DNA from: Sclerodactyla briareus
Taxonomy: Eukaryota; Echinodermata; Holothuroidea; Dendrochirotida; Sclerodactylidae
Reading direction: 5' to 3'
DNA: 64,000 nucleotides
Assembly: GCA_026419785.1 (NCBI GenBank)
Contig: JAODTK010005802.1
Coordinates: 1 to 64,000, forward strand
Notes under the pieces: model-generated
The model's input: the letters and a program-made list of their open reading frames with translations, nothing else
What the model was told of the DNA's origin: nothing
Databases searched by the model: none
Position numbers and translations under genes: made by a program
Shown here: positions 45,605-57,842 of the stretch, piece by piece
How positions within the stretch are numbered: the first letter of the stretch is position 1
Layout: every line of letters starts with the position of its first letter

Positions 45605-46360
45605 CTTAAAAAGTACAGACCAGTTTCGACTCCCATTCTTGCCAAGCTTATTGAGGAAGCTGGCTGCCAAGGCGATGAATGATCATATGCTAAAACATAA
45701 GCGAGGCGAAGGTGTTGCAATCGCATACAAGTCAGCCCACAGCACTGAAACGGCATTGGGCGCTACTGAAGGTTAAAGGATGATATAATGCGGTCGATTG
45801 CCGGACGCAAAGGCGTATTCCTTGCTACTTGATCTAAGAGTGATGATACTGTAAGCACAGATGCTTTCCACAGGGTTGAGACTGAATTGGGACTACGGGG
45901 TGTGGTCTAGATGGTCAGGTGTTACATGCTTGCCTCAAACTAAACAATGACAAGACAGGTTCTTTGTTGCCACCCACCTACCCAAGCCGTAGGATGAACA
46001 GTCTCTTGGTGTTCGGAGACGGTCCATAGCCCATCTGGACAATATCCGGTAATCTGTGTCAGCTCATGTGAGTAGCTCTGGACGAGTCGTACATTTCAAC
46101 TTCGTAAATTTCACGAATGGGTCCGTGTGTATTCTAGATGTGAGACTTGTAATTTGGTTTGTAGGGCCCTTGTTCTTTTGGTTAAATGCTGGCAATGGGT
46201 TGCAGCGAGTGACTGTCGGGATTACAACGGCATTTCAAAAACTGGGTGGCTAAACTTGTCTGGTGTTTCGTCAAGATTGATCAAGGCTCGTACGTGTCTA
46301 GTCAGCTTACATTGGCCCAGTCGGAGCAGGAAGATCCTCAAGGTGTTGTATTAGTATTTA
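45605..46360 (+). pseudogene. Decayed LINE reverse transcriptase (CR1/L2-like)
   Basis: In several frames the plus strand reads KYRPVSTPILAK, then KAMNDHM, then AYKSAHSTETAL (45,735-45,752), LLLDLR, LKLNNDKT, and at the end GNGLQRVTV and LHWPSRSRKILKVLY (46,302-46,354). This is the order in CR1/L2/jockey-group LINEs: N-YRP-V-S, then QSAYK-x-x-HSTETALL, LLDLSAAFDT, LKLN-x-x-KTE, LQR-V, and LHWLP. The YADD region was not identifiable. Heavily frame-shifted and truncated at both ends. Confidence 0.78.
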
Positions 46361-47850
46361 GGGTAGCCTTCTCATCTGGCTCCCATCTCTAAGACATTAT
46401 ACACTAAACGGCCTGTCAGCACTAGCTACTCTCGCTTCCGACAACACCAGGCTAACAGAGCGAAGCATAGTGGAACCTTGGAACCCTTAAATCTGCTGAT
46501 GCAATGGTATTCTCCAGTATGGCTCCCCATGTAGGAATAACTCAGGAAGATGAAAGAACAAACGTCCTGGAGTTGCAGGGGGTTCATACGGGAATTCATG
46601 GCGATCAATCCAAAAAAAACATGTGAGTTCATTTGCATATCACTACTAAGCGAGTATTCGTAATACATTACACTTACGATGCTATGGATTGTTTAAAGTG
46701 CTGAAAGTGCTCATTCTAGTAACTTGCGATCTGGGAGTTTTTCATAGTATTTTTATGTAATTCCTGAGTGTTCAAATAACTCCCATCACCAGTTGAGCTA
46801 TTCACACCCCAGAACAGTTCGAAATAACACGGCCATATACGGAACACTTGTGTATATAGAATGGAACTCTGGAACGTAGTTCCCCCAAATTATTCAGACA
46901 AGAGGAAAAGTAGTAAGCAGCACCTTCAGGAGAGGAAGGTTTACGGGGATCATAACTATGTAAAGAGGCTTTCTTCCGTGAAAAACGAAGAAACTCCGGC
47001 AAGTCGGAGTAAGTGGATTTACTATCTTTCTGAAGGATTTTCTCTTCAGGTGTGAAAAGAGGGCCCATGTCCATCCTGTGGTTTCTTGTGTGGGCTATAA
47101 GTGGGGTACAAGCGTAAGTTAATCAAGTAGTCATTTTGTCTCATTAAGCAACCATGCATTCATCATTTCATTCAATCATTCATGAAGGAAAGAAGACAAA
47201 ACAATATTTCGGTTGTCATGTTCCAGGAAAAAAAACCACACAAAAATGGCATTCGTATAGATATTATTGTCATTGCCCGGGAGCAGGATCAATCATGAGA
47301 TGACGTCACCTGTGCCGAAGTCAACGTACGGGTGCGAATATGAAGAGTGTCTAAATAGAAAGCATTTTGCAAAGATATTATACATCTACATCGACGAACA
47401 ATAAGAACAATCGGAGGATTGTAATGAGACTAACCGAGTGGGCAAGATCACCATGTGTGCTACTTCGACCCTGGGCTGCCTTGAGCCCTACGTCACACTT
47501 ATGGGGGGAGATCAACAGTTATGAACAGAGTGGACAACTGACGAAGCCATAAGTAGTAGCTTGCCTCCTATATAGACGTAGCGTTCGTCTGAGGAAGTAA
47601 CGCGGCCACAATTCATCATTGTAACGTGTTGGTACGTTCTTGCCTAACAATTGCTCACTCCCTTTTGTTTGATTATACTATGCGCAATCCATTCTTATCT
47701 CTGCAAATCGTGAGTTTAGTGCATACGTTCTAATAGTCGCGAACGTTGAATCGGAAACTTTCGTGTGAAATGCCCAAACCGCCTCCGTCTTTAGGAGTTC
47801 TAGAGTTACCTTGTGTTTGATATCACACTCATGATCTCTTACAAACTTGA
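46361..47850. other. no gene supported
   Basis: A short MELWNVVPPNY phrase at 46,861 faintly recalls the WNSLP site of LINEs, and a minus-strand 90-codon frame overlaps it. Neither is convincing. Confidence 0.35.
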
Positions 47851-48668
47851 AAACAAAAAAGAATATCTCCACTTGAGGTCAGCGAAAAAGCCAACAGTTT
47901 TCATGAAAAACATCGAGTTTACAATGGAATGCTCAGATATTGGTCTTTTCATGGCATGTTGATTTACATGTTCCATGTTTTTTTTTTTTTTTCCCCCCCC
48001 CCCCCCCCCCCCCCCCACTCTACTAAACAACAGACCAACAGTGATAGCTAAACAGCCCACGCCAAATTGAAACAAGTCAGCCAGTGTCTAATCGGCACAT
48101 TCTCCGGTGAGCAAAGTTGAGGTGAGAGAATGAAATCAATTAATCAAATAATTAATCAAATAAAAAAAAAGGGTCAGCCTGACCTGTATGACATAATGGG
48201 ATAAAGTTGAGATAATAAATCAAATAATCAAATAATTAGTCAATATCATCAATAATGGGCTGAGCCTGACCTATACATAATGGGATGACTTGTCATTTTA
48301 TTTTCATGAACCGTTGTCGCCGTGGGTCTCTAATTTAGAATCAATTATATGATTAACCGAATCTTGAAGGCAACAGTTTTCGTGAAAACAATCAAAGTTA
48401 CAATGGAAGCTCCGAGAGTCAGATCCTTTTCATGGCATGTTGATTACTATTCCTGTTTCATCTACTGACACGACCCACAGGACCTGACTGTGATAGTTTT
48501 AACCGCCCCACCCCAATTGAACCAAAGTCAGTAGTGTCTCATCGGCACATTCTCCGTTTTGCCCGTTGAGCTTAAGTTGAGATAATGAATTACTTAATCA
48601 AATAATCAATCAATCAATCAAGGGGCTGAGCGACTCTACATAATAGGTGACCGGTCATTTTTATTTCA

Positions 48669-48670
<2 letters not shown>

Positions 48671-48738
<68 letters not shown>

Positions 48739-48746
48739 TCCCCCCC

Positions 48747-48805
<59 letters not shown>
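48671..48805. repeat. 135-bp poly-C tract
   Basis: Pure C except TCT at 48,737-48,739 and one A at 48,747. Its length in the true genome is unreliable, since such runs are hard to sequence and assemble. The complementary strand could form G-quadruplexes. Confidence 0.97.
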
Positions 48806-48807
<2 letters not shown>

Positions 48808-48910
48808 AACCGTGTAGCTGTGGGGTCTCGAAATTTAGATCGATTATATGATTATCCGAATCTTGAGGTCAGCGAGAACCCAACAGTTTCATTGAAAACA
48901 TCCAAATTTA

Positions 48911-49456
48911 CGATTCACTTCAATTCACTCATTTCGTTCTATATAAAACCATTGCAATACGGACAGGACACTAGAAAAAACCCAGGAAGTTTATCAAGCT
49001 AGTGAACATAAAACCCCAGAGACCAGAGATAACAAAATTCTATACAAAAGAAAAATAACAAAACCAAAACGGCCAATTATACACAATCAAAATGCCAAAG
49101 GACTATTACCACGTAACGAATCACACAATGTAATTAATTATCATAAGAGCTTCTAGTTTACGCTTGAACGTGCAAGAGGCGGTGGTACCCTAATTTCATT
49201 CAGGAAAGGTCTCTACCATGTTTGAGCAAGTAGTTATTAGTAACAATTTGCTGTATTTAGATCGGTGGTTACGACAGAAAAAAAAAAAAAAAAAAAACAT
49301 GAATTCTTAAAACGCGCCTCTGCTTGAATCAGAGTGGGAAAATGATGTCTTTAAATAGAGGGAAAACATCATGAATGTAGCGATAGATAAAACAACACAT
49401 TTTGAAAAATGATATCACAAATTTTGAGAATTCCCAAATTACTGTGAAGTGAATTC
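48911..49456. mobile_element. 0.54-kb insertion in the tandem array
   Basis: Compared with copies 1 and 2 of the array, copy 3 is interrupted after ATCCAAATTTAC, and the array resumes at CCCAGATCCTTTT. ATTCACTTC at 48,913-48,921 is the exact reverse complement of GAAGTGAAT at 49,446-49,454, giving 9-bp inverted ends. The insert contains a 20-bp A run at 49,278-49,297. Either a small TIR element or a poly-A retroinsertion with extra flanking sequence. No target duplication was identified. Confidence 0.5.
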
Positions 49457-49560
49457 CCAGATCCTTTTTTCATGGCATGTGATTACATTTCCAGTTCCAC
49501 TCTACTGGCAACAACAAGTCGTTACTGTGATAGCTTCCGCCCACTAGCTTGGAATTGAGA

Positions 49561-50614
49561 GAATGATGTGTGTAAAACACAAATACGTGATGTTTATTCA
49601 CCAACTAGTTGGCGGTATTAGTTTCCAGGGCCGCTGTGGGAAGTAACGAGATAATCACATGTACCACACTCATTTTACAGGTCAAACAAAAACACAAAAA
49701 TAAAACGTCCATTATCATCAGGCATGGCGATCGAGATAAAGCCATGAAGCCCTGCTCGTCTAATACTATATTCAGATTCCATTGTTTTCATATATAGGCT
49801 TACGGATTGTTTGATACAGGTGTTTGGTGTTAAATTCGCCGGAAGGAAGATACCGGTTATCGCAGAAATAAAACATAAAACTAAATAAAAAAACACGTAT
49901 ATGTAGCCTACATGAAAGACCTGTTATGAAATAACTATCGTATATGACGGGATTGGCAGGTCAGTCGTCACAGAGCCGTTCATGTCTCACTTCTCCATAG
50001 TGGACTCCCCGTAAAAGATGTTAAGACATAGAGCAAAGGGCAGGAAGGAGAGGAACTCACACTACTCTTCGGAGCTGTCGGAGCCAGTTACTGATAATGT
50101 ATTTCAAATAGGTAGTTGTGTTATCGAAGTCACTGTCCTTACTGACTGTATGACACTATTGGTCTATATGGAAATATTCCCACTGACACCGTTCGTCGCC
50201 TAAGACGAGTTCATTCTACAAATAAAAGAAATTAAATAGTAAAACCCAGTGGGGCAAATGTAGCCGTTCCAAATATAACTGTTTGGTTCCTCGCGATGGT
50301 GAAGCGGAATTCGCACAATTGCACGGAAGCCGTTGTGTGTTAGCTGTTTCAAATCCACTGCTCGATCCTCGCAATCGGCATTTTTATGGGATATACATGG
50401 CACAACTGCACATCCACAGACTGGTAACTGGGAGAAAAACGGAACATTAGCATTGTGCCGGGGAAGGGAATGAAGTGATCACGCCAAGATAGTTGGGGTT
50501 CCTGTGTGAAGATTTAACATGTTTGGTTCTCTGAGAACTAGTACATTTTCCCTAGCCATATGGCGATTAATCGTACAACTTAGAGACCACATATTACATT
50601 GTTCCTCAATGTAG
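49561..50614. other. no gene seen
   Basis: About 1 kb without recognised features, directly upstream of the first Calx-beta-like exon. Confidence 0.35.
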
Positions 50615-50869
50615 GTATCGGTTTATACAGATGGGATGCTTCACTCGTCTTGAGTACTCGGGTTCCGCGGGCCACATCAGCGTTGCCCACCGGAAACAAA
50701 TTCTTCGATGTTGTATCAGATACCTTAAGGAAGACGACTTCGTTGAATGGAGGAAAGCTTTCTGTATTCCTCGGCCCATCACGGACGGACTGGGACTCCA
50801 CCGAGACACTCTGTTATGGAGAGCGATGCCGCTGTTCTACCACGATTACCATCGAAGACAATGACTACG
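50615..50869 (+). CDS. Calx-beta-type exon A (C-terminal half of a domain)
   Basis: A 255-nt open segment bounded by an acceptor-like CATTGTTCCTCAATGTAG and a GTAACA donor at 50,870. It ends CSTTITIEDNDY, matching the closing strand of Calx-beta domains (T-x-T-I-x-DND), with a W-D-S-T-E-T-L phrase just before it in place of the usual E-x-x-ETF. Earlier residues are poorly matched. The exon is phase-symmetric: it needs one base from the preceding exon and gives one base to the next. Joined to the exon at 57,739 it yields IEDND-YVTVSI, a normal boundary between two consecutive Calx-beta repeats. The 5' half of this domain was not found upstream. A minus-strand 86-codon frame overlaps it and is considered a shadow. 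Confidence 0.5.
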
Positions 50870-52214
50870 GTAACAAAATTATCCGCTATTGAATAGGGAG
50901 GGATGCTTGCATCAGAAAAAATAACTTCACAACGAGAAAACAATAGGAAGGAATGAAAAAGTAAAGCTCGCCGGAAACCGAGACATTGGTTGACAGCTTC
51001 TTCGCCGTCTAATTTTGACAGCCCCCCGTGCGTTTTCACTTTAAATTAAATCCTCCATGTCGATTTTGGTTCCCCATGTCATTTTAGTTATGACACTCAT
51101 ATCACCCAAGAGCGTTACGGGACTATACTGATATTGATTACATGTGAACGGAGCAGCGTATACGAGATGAACAATTTACTAAAACAGTTGGCATGACGTC
51201 ACGATGTTCACTTTTCCTATAGTGCAAACGATATCGATAGGGCTTCGTCCAGCGATAGGGCCAATAAAACCAATTACTACCGTTAAAAAAGGGCGTTGTG
51301 GAACGGGAACGATAATGCTCTTCGGAGGGCGTTCAAATGCTAAACCAAATGTCGCTCCCCCTTATTAAGCACACAGTGTTGATCGTGGAACGCGTACAGT
51401 CATATTTGCTGAAATTTGCATTAATTGCTGCACACAATTCGTGGTGCATTGTGATCGTTCAGGGACAAAACAAGATCGGAAGCATCGGAGAATAAGTTCA
51501 ATTCCAGACCCTGTTTAAGAGCGTATTCTTCTTGTTCAGTTCTGTCAGTTGAACATTCTTTGTGCAAACGGCCAGGCGTTTGTATTTGTAAGGAGCTTCT
51601 AAAATCACGGTACAAATTATCCCATCCGTGCGAATAAAAATATGTTCTGGAGAAGAGACGAGGAGAAGAAACGAGATCGTTCAGTTTGAAATTGACGATG
51701 GCTGCCCCTTCACCATCTCCATGCTAGATGGGTGAGCCATTCAAGGGCAAGACCCTATGCCATCGCCCATCATCAGCTTCTATCCCTTGGTGGTACATTT
51801 TGGGATGATTATGAGCATTCTGTATACTACGCAGTTCCTGAAAAAAAACAAAAAAAAACCCAGGTTTAGGAAAAAGGAAGGGGAGGGGGATCTCCCTGAA
51901 GATAGTCGATTGCAGCCAACCTTCATGGTTAGGATAAAGTTGTATCCTCTAAGACACATGTCGCTTCAGCAAAACGGGCACAAGGGCAGGGGTAAAGCGG
52001 AAGGTAGTAGTTTGGTATGACAACTGCAATAAGAGACCCATACCAATCAAAACAGGGTCACTGGAAATTTGCTAACCAAAACAAGAAAAACGTTTGGCAC
52101 CGATACTGTTTTTTGTCCATCCATACCAGACGGTGTCTATGGTCCTGTCAAGAAAGTTTTTAGCCCGGGATCCTATGGACCTAAAATAATAGTCATAATT
52201 GAGAAGCTTTAGTA
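50870..52214. other. no gene seen (possible intron)
   Basis: No recognised family. The plus-strand ORF 51,757-52,020 contains an A-run lysine stretch and looks like chance. If the Calx-beta gene model holds, this is intron sequence. Confidence 0.4.
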
Positions 52215-54255
52215 GCAGTTACAAATAGTGCCTATGTGAGATGCTATACTTCAATTGGTGTTGGATAGTGCCAAATAATGATGATATACTGATGGGTTAA
52301 GATGGTCCAGTACAAATAGTGCCTTTGTACTGAGGTGCACGTGAAGAATGGGAGTAGATAGTGCCTAGGTACTGATGTTATACTTGAATGGGGTAAATAG
52401 GTCTAATACATAAAGTGCCCAGGTTACTGATGCTTGAACTGAATGGTTGTCAGATGGCCCAGTAAACATAGTGCCTTGTACTGATGTTTAAATTTGAAGG
52501 GGAGTAGATAGTGCCCAGGTACTGATTGCTGAACTTGAATGGTGTCAGATGGCCCAGTAACACATATTGCCTTTGTACTGATGTTTTAACTGAATGTCGA
52601 GTTAGATAGTGCCCAGGTACGGTGTTATAGTAAGGTGTTAACGGTTCCCCCTAATATTGAAGTGCCTAGGTATCTGATGCTGAACCTGAATTATTGTTAT
52701 GGTCTAGTACATATTGGTACTGATGTAAACTTGATTGATGTTAGATAGTGCCTGTGTAATGATTTATACTTGAATTGGCGTTCAACGGGTCCGACGACAT
52801 GAAGTACCCTAGCTCGCCCGATCAGATCACATTACACCTATTCTGAAATCTCTCCATTGGCCTCCCGTGGCAGTTACCGCATCCATGATAAAATCCCTGC
52901 CTCCACGTTCCGTGCCGTTAAGAACTTAAGACCGGCAAACCTAATACCAGCATCTCCTGGAGGTCCACGATCCCGAACTATCGGCCTACGGAGACCGCGC
53001 CCTCTCTCGCAATGGATCAGTCCTCTGACAGTATAAACCGTCGACCTCCGGTGTTCGCTTCCGAACGTTTAGCACCTTCAGGACATCTTAAACTCCACCT
53101 AGTTTTGGTCGTTTATAACTAATTTGAAATTTTTTACAAGACTTATTATTATCAGTATTACCTATAGGTACTGATGATAACTTGATTAAGTGTTATGAAG
53201 GAGAAAAGAACATGCTTACTTGACTGGTGTAGATAGTGCCTAGGTACTGGTGTTATACTTGAATTGGCGTTTAGATAGTCTATAAATAAAGTTGCTAGTA
53301 CTGATTGTTAAACTTGATTGTGTTGATGGTCTGTGCAGGCATTGCCTTGGTATTGATACTAAACTTGAATTGGCGTTGGATAGTGTCTAGATACTGATGT
53401 TATACTTGAATTGGTATTAGATGGTCCAGTACATATAGTGTCTATGTACTGATGCTATACTTGAAGTGGTGTTGAATAGTGCCTATGTACTGATGCTAAA
53501 CTTGAATTGGCGTTGGATAGTGTCTAGATACTGATGTTATACTTGAAATGGTGTTAGATGGTACAAAGCCTACGTTCTGGGTGGTTACGCTCTGGTGATA
53601 TGATGTTGGAAGTTCTAGTACACATAGTGCCTTTGTACTGATGCTAAACTTGATTAGTGTTCAAGGGGAAAATATTGATGACACTACGTGAATTGGTGAT
53701 AGATGATCCAATACCTCTAAATTCCTCGTGCTGATGCTCTACTTGTAATGATGTCAGTAGGTCTAGTACACACATTGCCTTGGTATTGATACTAAACTTG
53801 AATTGATTATTAGATAGTGCCTAGGTAATGGTCTTACTTCAAGTCGGTGTTAGATAATCTAATACATAAAGTGCCTAGGTGTACTCATGCTGAACTTGAA
53901 TTGAAGTTAGATGGTCTAGTACACATGGTGCCTTGTTACTGATACTAAACTTGAATTGGTGTTTGATAGTGTCAAGGTACTTGAATTGGTATTAGATGGT
54001 CCAGTACATATAGTGTCTATGTACTGATGCTATACTTGAAGTGGTGTTGAATAGTGCCTATGTACTGATGCTATACTTGAAGTGGTGTTGAATAGTGCCT
54101 ATGTACTGATGCTAAACTTGAATTGGCGTTGGATAGTGTCTAGATACTGATGTTATACTTGAATTGGTATTAGATGGTCCAGTACATATAGTGTCTATGT
54201 ACTGATGCTAACTAGCAGTGGTGTTGAATAGTGCCTATGTACTGATGCTAAACTA
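52215..54255 (+). repeat. 41/55-bp satellite array, interrupted
   Basis: Two alternating units, for example TACTGATGCTATACTTGAAG then TGGTGTTGAATAGTGCCTATG (41 bp), and a 55-bp version with an extra CCAGTACATATAGTG stretch. Units at the left are more diverged. Those at 53.33-54.24 kb are nearly identical, with a higher-order block repeated (53,395-53,530 and 53,980-54,130). The array is split at about 52,795-53,150 by a LINE tail. Confidence 0.93.
52795..53150 (+). pseudogene. LINE 3'-end fragment inside the satellite
   Basis: Plus strand reads DHITPILKSLHWPPVA (52,826-52,873), then IPASPGGPRSRT, and LRRPRPLSQW in place of the usual GDRAFSVAAPRLWNSLP. This is the conserved tail of CR1/L2/jockey-type LINE reverse transcriptases, followed by an AT-rich 3' stretch ending near TTATTATTATCAG (53,143-53,155). 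Typical 5'-truncated insertion into the satellite. Frame-shifted. Confidence 0.78.
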
Positions 54256-56410
54256 TGCATCAGTTCAGGTTGCAACTGATGCATGTTTAAAATTAAAAAG
54301 AAAAGTCCTATCTATCTAAATTTCGTGGGCCTATTGGTTCCCAACTTCTTGAAGCTCCAACAGCCTTCATTCAGTAGTTACCGCGGTAATCTTTGGATGA
54401 TTTCTCCGATACATATTTGGCTGAACAACTTTTCGCAGTTGGGTTATCGAATGTACGCATTCGTTTTCGATATTATGGAAAACAGTGGGTTGTCAGGAAC
54501 ACCAGCTTCCAATATTATTGTCCTACATGTATAAGGTGTTCTTGGATCTGCTGTGGCTGTGCATATCAAGAGCCTCCACTTTTTCTTTAGAGGGTCGGTC
54601 ATGTGCCGGTTGACGGTGATGACGTCAGAGTCTGCTATAAGATAAAAGTAGAAAACCTACCGCGTGGGTTGTTTGGTCAGTGGAGATATACAAAGCATGG
54701 TGGCGTGCAGGATAGTGTGTCTAGATAAGATTTGTTCTGGGGTCACCCGTCATGGCGAACGAGGGTTGAACGGGCGTCGTCGATATTGTTGGATAGCGAA
54801 CGATTGCGAGCCGTTGTACCGTTTTATGGCGAATGAGTTGATCACTGGAGCGAGTGAAGAATAGCGATGAGCTCTGAGATAAGTTGGCGTTGAATAGATC
54901 CTGTGATAGGCTTATGAAGTAACGGTGCGAATCGTGGTGAGGAACCTGTAATACGCGTGACCTGTGGGCTAGCAGGAGGCGAGGAGAGCGAAAGAGTGTT
55001 ACTTAGAGCTGACAGGATGCGGTTGACGGTAAGGTAATTCCAAGTGCTGAATGCAGGCTAGCCTGATTCAGGACATCTGGGTGAATATCGTGAAGGTAGA
55101 GGGCCGTAGAGTGTGAGTGAGTTCGAGGTGAAGACGTGGCCGTGAGGTTATCACGATGCAGTGGACGTCCGTGTAGACTTCGATTGACAGTACGCCTAGA
55201 AAGTAGCGCAACGTACGCTATGATGAAGGTGGTAAGGCGTCGTCGTAAGGTAAACAATGCGTCCGGGTGGTTGGGTGAGATTAACGATCATGATACGAGT
55301 TAATTTAGCTAAATTAAGGATAATAACGTGACCCAACCTTCGAAAATTAAGATGAGTTATAGAGAAGTGGAATGAAGGATTGGCTGCACTTCGTTGGACT
55401 GGTTGACAATCTTGAAGGGTATAAAATGTATTTGCACGCCTTTTTTTATTCCTTGCAAAAATGGAATCTATGCAGTTATGCAAGTATGTGTGGTTGTATG
55501 TGTGCGTGTGTTCTGTGTCAGATTGAGATTTGGCCTCGTGATTCAGCAAACTCGGAAACCTAAGCGTCATGAATGGTGGTATCAGTGTGTAGGTGCGCAG
55601 TGGGGGGTAGATGAAGCATATTTTTCTGTTGTCAGTTTGAGGTCATCTGATGTCACTAGGGGTACAAAACTAGAACTCTTGAATTCGCATTTCTCAAGAA
55701 CGCTAATCATCACAATTTTGCTTATTTGGGTCGATAAAAGTGTCTCTCGCCTGGTTGCGCGATCAGTGGTTTTCTATTATGCAACTACACAAACAACCAC
55801 TAGTTCATGCAGACCATTGTTCTGTTTGACGTCTGTCAAACGAACATCACATATGTTTTCACATATGACACTGAAAATTCCAAATAACTGACCATTACGT
55901 TTGACTCTTAATACCAAGTTCCTTAATTGTTTTTTCTACTTCATGGCCTCCCCACTCTTCTCCCCATTATACCTAAATTTGCTAAAGTTTTACGCTCAGT
56001 CACTCACTTCCTCGACCCAAAATTCACCTTGAAATGTTCTAAATGCCCATTAGCATTCTGGGCCCGTTCTTGCCTTTCAAAATCACAATTTTCTCATTGA
56101 TTCATTGCCCTTTTATTTTCCGGGCAGCCAGGACATGCCATCCAGCACCCCTGCCAGCACAAACACGCTCCCCCCCCCCTTCCACCACACACTAACACCA
56201 TCCCCATGCACAGTCAAGGATATCCCAAAATATATCTTTAGGAAACCTCGCACATTTGTCTATCTATTAATTGCCTATTTTGCACATAATTGACATAGTT
56301 ATAGCAACACAAGCCACAGACCAGTAAGTAAAACTGTGCGTCCAGGCACATATCCAGGGGTTGGGGGTTTGGGCACGCGTCCCGGTAAAGAGAGGAAGAA
56401 ATCAACCAAT
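54256..56410. other. no gene supported (possible intron)
   Basis: Short plus frames at 54,283-54,590 and a 165-codon plus frame at 55,394-55,891 show no domain signature. Sequence from 54,640 to 55,280 is strikingly rich in G and T-G over C on the plus strand. A GTGTGTG-type patch lies at about 55,485-55,515. Confidence 0.35.
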
Positions 56411-56415
56411 CAAAT

Positions 56416-56452
<37 letters not shown>

Positions 56453-56486
56453 CTGGGGTGGGGGGGGGGGGGGGGGGGGGGGGGGG
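56416..56486 (+). repeat. 71-bp poly-G tract
   Basis: Two G runs of 37 and 27 separated by CTGGGGT. It explains the glycine-rich 113-codon ORF at 56,361-56,702, which is not considered a gene. Confidence 0.97.
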
Positions 56487-56696
56487 TGGTTGGGTAGTAT
56501 GTTCGCTTGTCCGTCCATCTTTTTAACGGCAGTAAAATTTGTCACAGAGCTATTGTTTTTCTTCCTCCTGCTTTATTCTAATAGGGCGATTTATATGGAA
56601 TTCAATCAAAATCATGAACAACAAACACATCATATTCAGAAAATGTTAACCGACCAACCCTACAGTTTGCGAAAGTCTTACCACAGTTGGAAATTG

Positions 56697-56985
56697 GAAT
56701 AAATCAATGCAAATTCGCACATACAAAGGACCTCAACTGACCCAGCTGTACCTTAAAATGATCAGGATCAACTTTTGATCACATCTACATGTTTTGTGGA
56801 AATCCAACAAACTTGCAAAAATTCTAAATTAATGCAAATTCGACACATTAAATGACCCTCAGTGACCCCGACTTCGCGTTTAACTTTAATGGCACCATTG
56901 TAGACCACGTCCACCAGTTTCGTGCAAAATCCGACAAACTTGAAAAATTCGCATAAATGTAGGCGAATTAGACCACTCATTGCAA
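56697..56985 (+). repeat. Tandem duplication, about 130-bp unit, two copies
   Basis: AATGCAAATTCGCACATACAAAGGACCTCAACTGACC-like sequence at 56,707 is repeated at 56,833 (AATGCAAATTCGACACATTA ... CAGTGACC). AAATCCAACAAACTTG is matched at 56,800 and 56,928. Confidence 0.82.
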
Positions 56986-56999
56986 TAGTTTTGAGGCTG

Positions 57000-57738
57000 A
57001 AAATCTAACAGTGTTCATCTACCTGTCATCCAGGTTCTACTTGCCCACTACATAACGGTAGCACATACGGTTCGTGTGTAATCTTGCTGACGAACTTAAA
57101 CAATACCTTAACATAAAATGAGATAATTACCCAAGTAATGACTTCTCGATGCCCAAATTAACGTCGTGTACCCCAACCCGGTGCTCCACACGGCGAGACA
57201 ATATAGGCGACGAAGCATTGGCGATTAAAAGTAGACGTCCTTAATGGGGGCCTGCTTGCCTTACAAATTGGTCAATTGGCAGGATGGGGATATCCGGTCA
57301 TTATAGAAGAGGGATCGGTCTACGGTAAGGATTTATGCAGGGATCCTTTGCCAGGCCGCTGATGGTCTCTTATCTCACAAGTAGACCTATGTATATATAC
57401 CAATGGTAAGTTAGTTGAGGGTAACATTGACTTCAGGGACAATAAAATTGTCAGATTCCACAAGCCAGTGGATCAGATCGCGATTAGAGATGTAGGACCA
57501 AACATGTCAGATGATGGGGGGGGGGGGTTCCCCTATCAAAATTCAAGATCGAAAATCACGGCACCAAACCCGTTTAGGCATGGGAATACTGGAAGAGGTG
57601 AAAATTACAGGATTAACTGTCAACAGTTGGATGCATTCCAAGGTTACGGATTTTTAAGGTTCTCTGTCGTTGTTGTTTAAGTAATCGAACGGCTTATGGT
57701 TTTTTCGGATAATTCGTCTCAATTTCCGTTTCATTTAG
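57000..57738. other. no gene seen (possible intron)
   Basis: Only a short G run at 57,516-57,526. It ends in a pyrimidine-rich tract and TTTCATTTAG, used as the acceptor of the exon at 57,739. Confidence 0.4.
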
Positions 57739-57842
57739 TGACCGTTAGTATTCTCAATCCAACCGGGAGCGTCACGGAGGGTGATGATGTTTACAGCCAC
57801 ACGACCTGTTTTGGGTTGGTGGAAGTCCAGGATTCACAATTG
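57739..57842 (+). CDS. Calx-beta exon B (N-terminal half of a domain)
   Basis: A 104-nt open segment between the acceptor TTTCCGTTTCATTTAG and a strong donor (TTG|GTAAGA). With one base from the preceding exon it encodes VTVSILNPTGSVTEGDDV followed by CFGLVEVQDSQL. The N-P-x-x-S-V-x-EGD start is the hallmark first strand of Calx-beta domains, which are calcium-binding or adhesive repeats of cell-surface and matrix proteins. Its start phase fits the end of exon A. Its end is one base short of joining in frame to exon C at 63,517, which could be a sequencing deletion, a real lesion or a missing small exon. Confidence 0.55.

Larger units (their letters stand above)
47850..49560 (+). repeat. Tandem array of a roughly 450-bp unit, three copies
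   Basis: GAGGTCAGCGARAANCCAACAGTTT (47,874 and 48,866; variant at 48,366), CATGGCATGTTGATT (47,950 and 48,434; 49,473) and AGTGTCTNATCGGCACATTCTCCG (48,082 and 48,534) mark three collinear units. Each contains AATCAAATAATYAATCAA microsatellite sequence and a TGAGCCTGACCTATAC-like phrase. Copy 1 has T14 then C22 at its centre. A long C tract separates copies 2 and 3. Copy 3 is split by an insertion. Confidence 0.82.

Noticed and set aside
46861..47055. LINE tail suggested by MELWNVVP
   Set aside because: A single weak match to the WNSLP site without neighbouring conserved blocks.
55394..55891. 165-codon plus-strand ORF, the longest in the window
   Set aside because: No family resemblance, Cys/Val-rich start from GTGT sequence, and no splice or promoter context.
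56361..56702. 113-codon glycine-rich ORF
   Set aside because: Produced by the poly-G tract; no domain outside it.
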